Source: Chitinophagaceae bacterium
GTDB taxonomy: Bacteria > Bacteroidota > Bacteroidia > Chitinophagales > Chitinophagaceae
Length of the DNA stretch: 52,886 bases
Assembly: GCA_020847395.1 (NCBI GenBank)
Contig: JADLCD010000072.1
Span: 1-52,886 of the forward strand
Direction of reading: 5' to 3'
The translations under genes were made by a program, and so were the position numbers. Under the pieces are notes generated by a model. That model searched no databases. It saw only the letters and a list, made by a program, of their open reading frames with translations, and was not told the DNA's origin. Shown piece after piece: positions 51,812 to 52,886 of the stretch (the first letter of the stretch is position 1; every line of letters starts with the position of its first letter).

Positions 51812-52886
51812 CTATTCTACTTTCATTACCGGCAGTTTTTCTGAAACGCCATTTTCATTAATTGCTTCAATAGTATAGTAGTAAATCTTCTGGCTATCCA
51901 TTCCTTTAAACCAGTACTCATTAAAATCATGCACCATTATACAGTTATATAATTTTTCCGGATGAGTGCCGTAATAAATGTTGTAAGCATAGGCATTATT
52001 AACAGGACTCCATTTTATATATGCGCTTCGTTTGTCTTTCTCCGTGCGTAACACAATAAATTGTTTTACTTTATCCGGTTTGGCTCCGCCGCCATTGCCA
52101 AATATTCTTAACCCGCTTATTGCAAACTTACCTGTAGGCATGTGTATGTTTTCCATTTTAATATAGCGGGCCTGCACCGGTTGTGTAAGTTCCACATAGT
52201 CGTGGGGTACGTCTGTTTTATTATTGCTTTTATCCGTTAATACCTTCCATTTTTTTCCATCAGGTGAATAATATAATTTGTACTGGTGAAACTGGTCGGT
52301 TCTTTTACCCAGGCGATCATCATCCACATCCTGGTCGGCATAATTAATTTGTATAGCATTTATGGTGGAGATATTGCCTAAATCTGTTTGTATCCACTCG
52401 CCTTTAGTGCCGGTAGCTGCACTCCAGTATGTTTTTATCAGTTCATCTACCGCGTTGTTGGCATGGTAACTGCCAAGGGTAGACGAAACCTGCACAGGTG
52501 TTTTATAATTCAGCAACATCCATCCTGTAAAACCACCTGCACTATCCGTGCCGGGTAAATATGTTGGATAATCGCCGAATGCAGTATTGCACCACATAAC
52601 GTCATCCTTATCAAAACCTGTTGGCCATATTCCCAGCCGCCGTTCAAAATTGTTTTTAACAGAAAGCACTACCGTGCTTACATGCCAGAATTTTTTATCG
52701 TTATCCTGAAAAGTTGCCCCATGCCCGGCGCCTCTTACAAAGCCTCCTAATTTAAAACTTAACGGATCAGATTGCGGCGTAAACGGTCCAAGCGGATGCT
52801 CTCCAACTATTACGCCATCTGCATAACCGCTGAACTCTGTGCCGGGCGCCCCATACTGCAGGTAGTATTTACCGTTATACTTCGTC
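51812..52886 (-). CDS. Partial GH43-type glycosidase with discoidin and Fn3-like domains (5' end beyond window)
   Basis: The frame runs without a stop from the right edge of the window (52886) to 51812, so only the C-terminal ~357 residues are visible. Translation above the first in-frame GTG (52669) gives GAPGTEFSGYADGV, GGFVRGAGHGATFQ and WHVSTVV, a GH43 five-bladed propeller. An F5/8-type-C (discoidin) domain follows, about 90-215 residues from the C-terminus, with WIQTDLGNISTINAIQINYADQD and ARYIKMENIHMP. The last part is a Fn3-like domain (KRSAYIKWSPVNNAYAYNIYYGTHPEKLYNC). The Glu in GTEFSGYADG may be catalytic. The likely substrate is an arabinan or xylan side chain. It lies 164 bases upstream of the SGNH gene on the same strand. 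Confidence 0.9.
   Translation of the reverse strand, partial: TKYNGKYYLQYGAPGTEFSGYADGVIVGEHPLGPFTPQSDPLSFKLGGFVRGAGHGATFQDNDKKFWHVSTVVLSVKNNFERRLGIWPTGFDKDDVMWCNTAFGDYPTYLPGTDSAGGFTGWMLLNYKTPVQVSSTLGSYHANNAVDELIKTYWSAATGTKGEWIQTDLGNISTINAIQINYADQDVDDDRLGKRTDQFHQYKLYYSPDGKKWKVLTDKSNNKTDVPHDYVELTQPVQARYIKMENIHMPTGKFAISGLRIFGNGGGAKPDKVKQFIVLRTEKDKRSAYIKWSPVNNAYAYNIYYGTHPEKLYNCIMVHDFNEYWFKGMDSQKIYYYTIEAINENGVSEKLPVMKVE

Overview
The window looks like chromosomal DNA from a Bacteroidota bacterium, most likely family Chitinophagaceae. Reasons: moderately AT-rich DNA, a T9SS-type C-terminal sorting domain, gldF/gldG gliding genes, an aerotolerance (Bat) cluster, many proteins starting MKK with Sec signals, few clear Shine-Dalgarno sites, and Bacteroidota-style TAnnTTTG promoter boxes. 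I see no tRNA, rRNA, CRISPR array, prophage or insertion sequence. The assignment is inferred from gene content only.

Layout. (1) 1-6.6 kb: a secreted alpha/beta hydrolase, a large T9SS cargo protein, the gliding ABC-transporter genes gldF-gldG, and a small membrane protein. (2) 6.7-13.7 kb, plus strand: a hexuronate module of KDG kinase, KDPG aldolase, uronate isomerase and an ExuT-like MFS transporter, followed by a periplasmic GH65 enzyme. (3) 13.8-17.9 kb, minus strand: MoxR, DUF58, a BatD-like protein and BatA, ending at batA without batB-E. (4) 17.9-24.9 kb: dtd, a cyanophycinase-like S51 peptidase, arfB, an MbnP/MbnH-type copper protein and diheme enzyme pair, a free-standing NUMOD4-HNH nuclease, a TetR regulator and cysS. 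(5) 25-29.4 kb, minus strand: an active rhomboid, a second rhomboid that has lost both catalytic residues, a membrane-anchored EEP-fold protein, and rlmD. (6) 29.9-36.5 kb: a large Bacteroidota-type helical protein, a DUF6526 protein, a Tat-exported Gfo/Idh/MocA protein, small proteins, a beta-barrel protein and an M6 metalloprotease without a visible signal peptide. (7) 36.7-44 kb: a divergent cluster with the components of oxidative 3-keto-glycoside catabolism. It has two TIM-barrel proteins, Gfo/Idh/MocA, DUF1080, cytochrome c, a GMC flavoprotein and a Tat-bearing gluconate-2-dehydrogenase-subunit-3-like protein. (8) 44-48.5 kb: a CopD-like membrane protein, two unknown proteins, cardiolipin synthase and a HAD phosphatase. 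(9) 48.7 kb to the end: GH3 BglX, an SGNH hydrolase and the C-terminal part of a GH43 enzyme with discoidin and Fn3-like domains.

The functional theme is uptake and breakdown of plant-type glycans, with uronate, beta-glucoside and arabinan/xylan-type enzymes and a possible redox-based glycosidase route. The intergenic spacers carry several palindromes and a recurring purine/pyrimidine-asymmetric repeat, with an exact 18-mer at two places and a 16-base match at a third. These sit mostly at the 3' ends of minus-strand genes and may be the least described feature here. Where a shorter start than the longest open frame was chosen, the entry says so.
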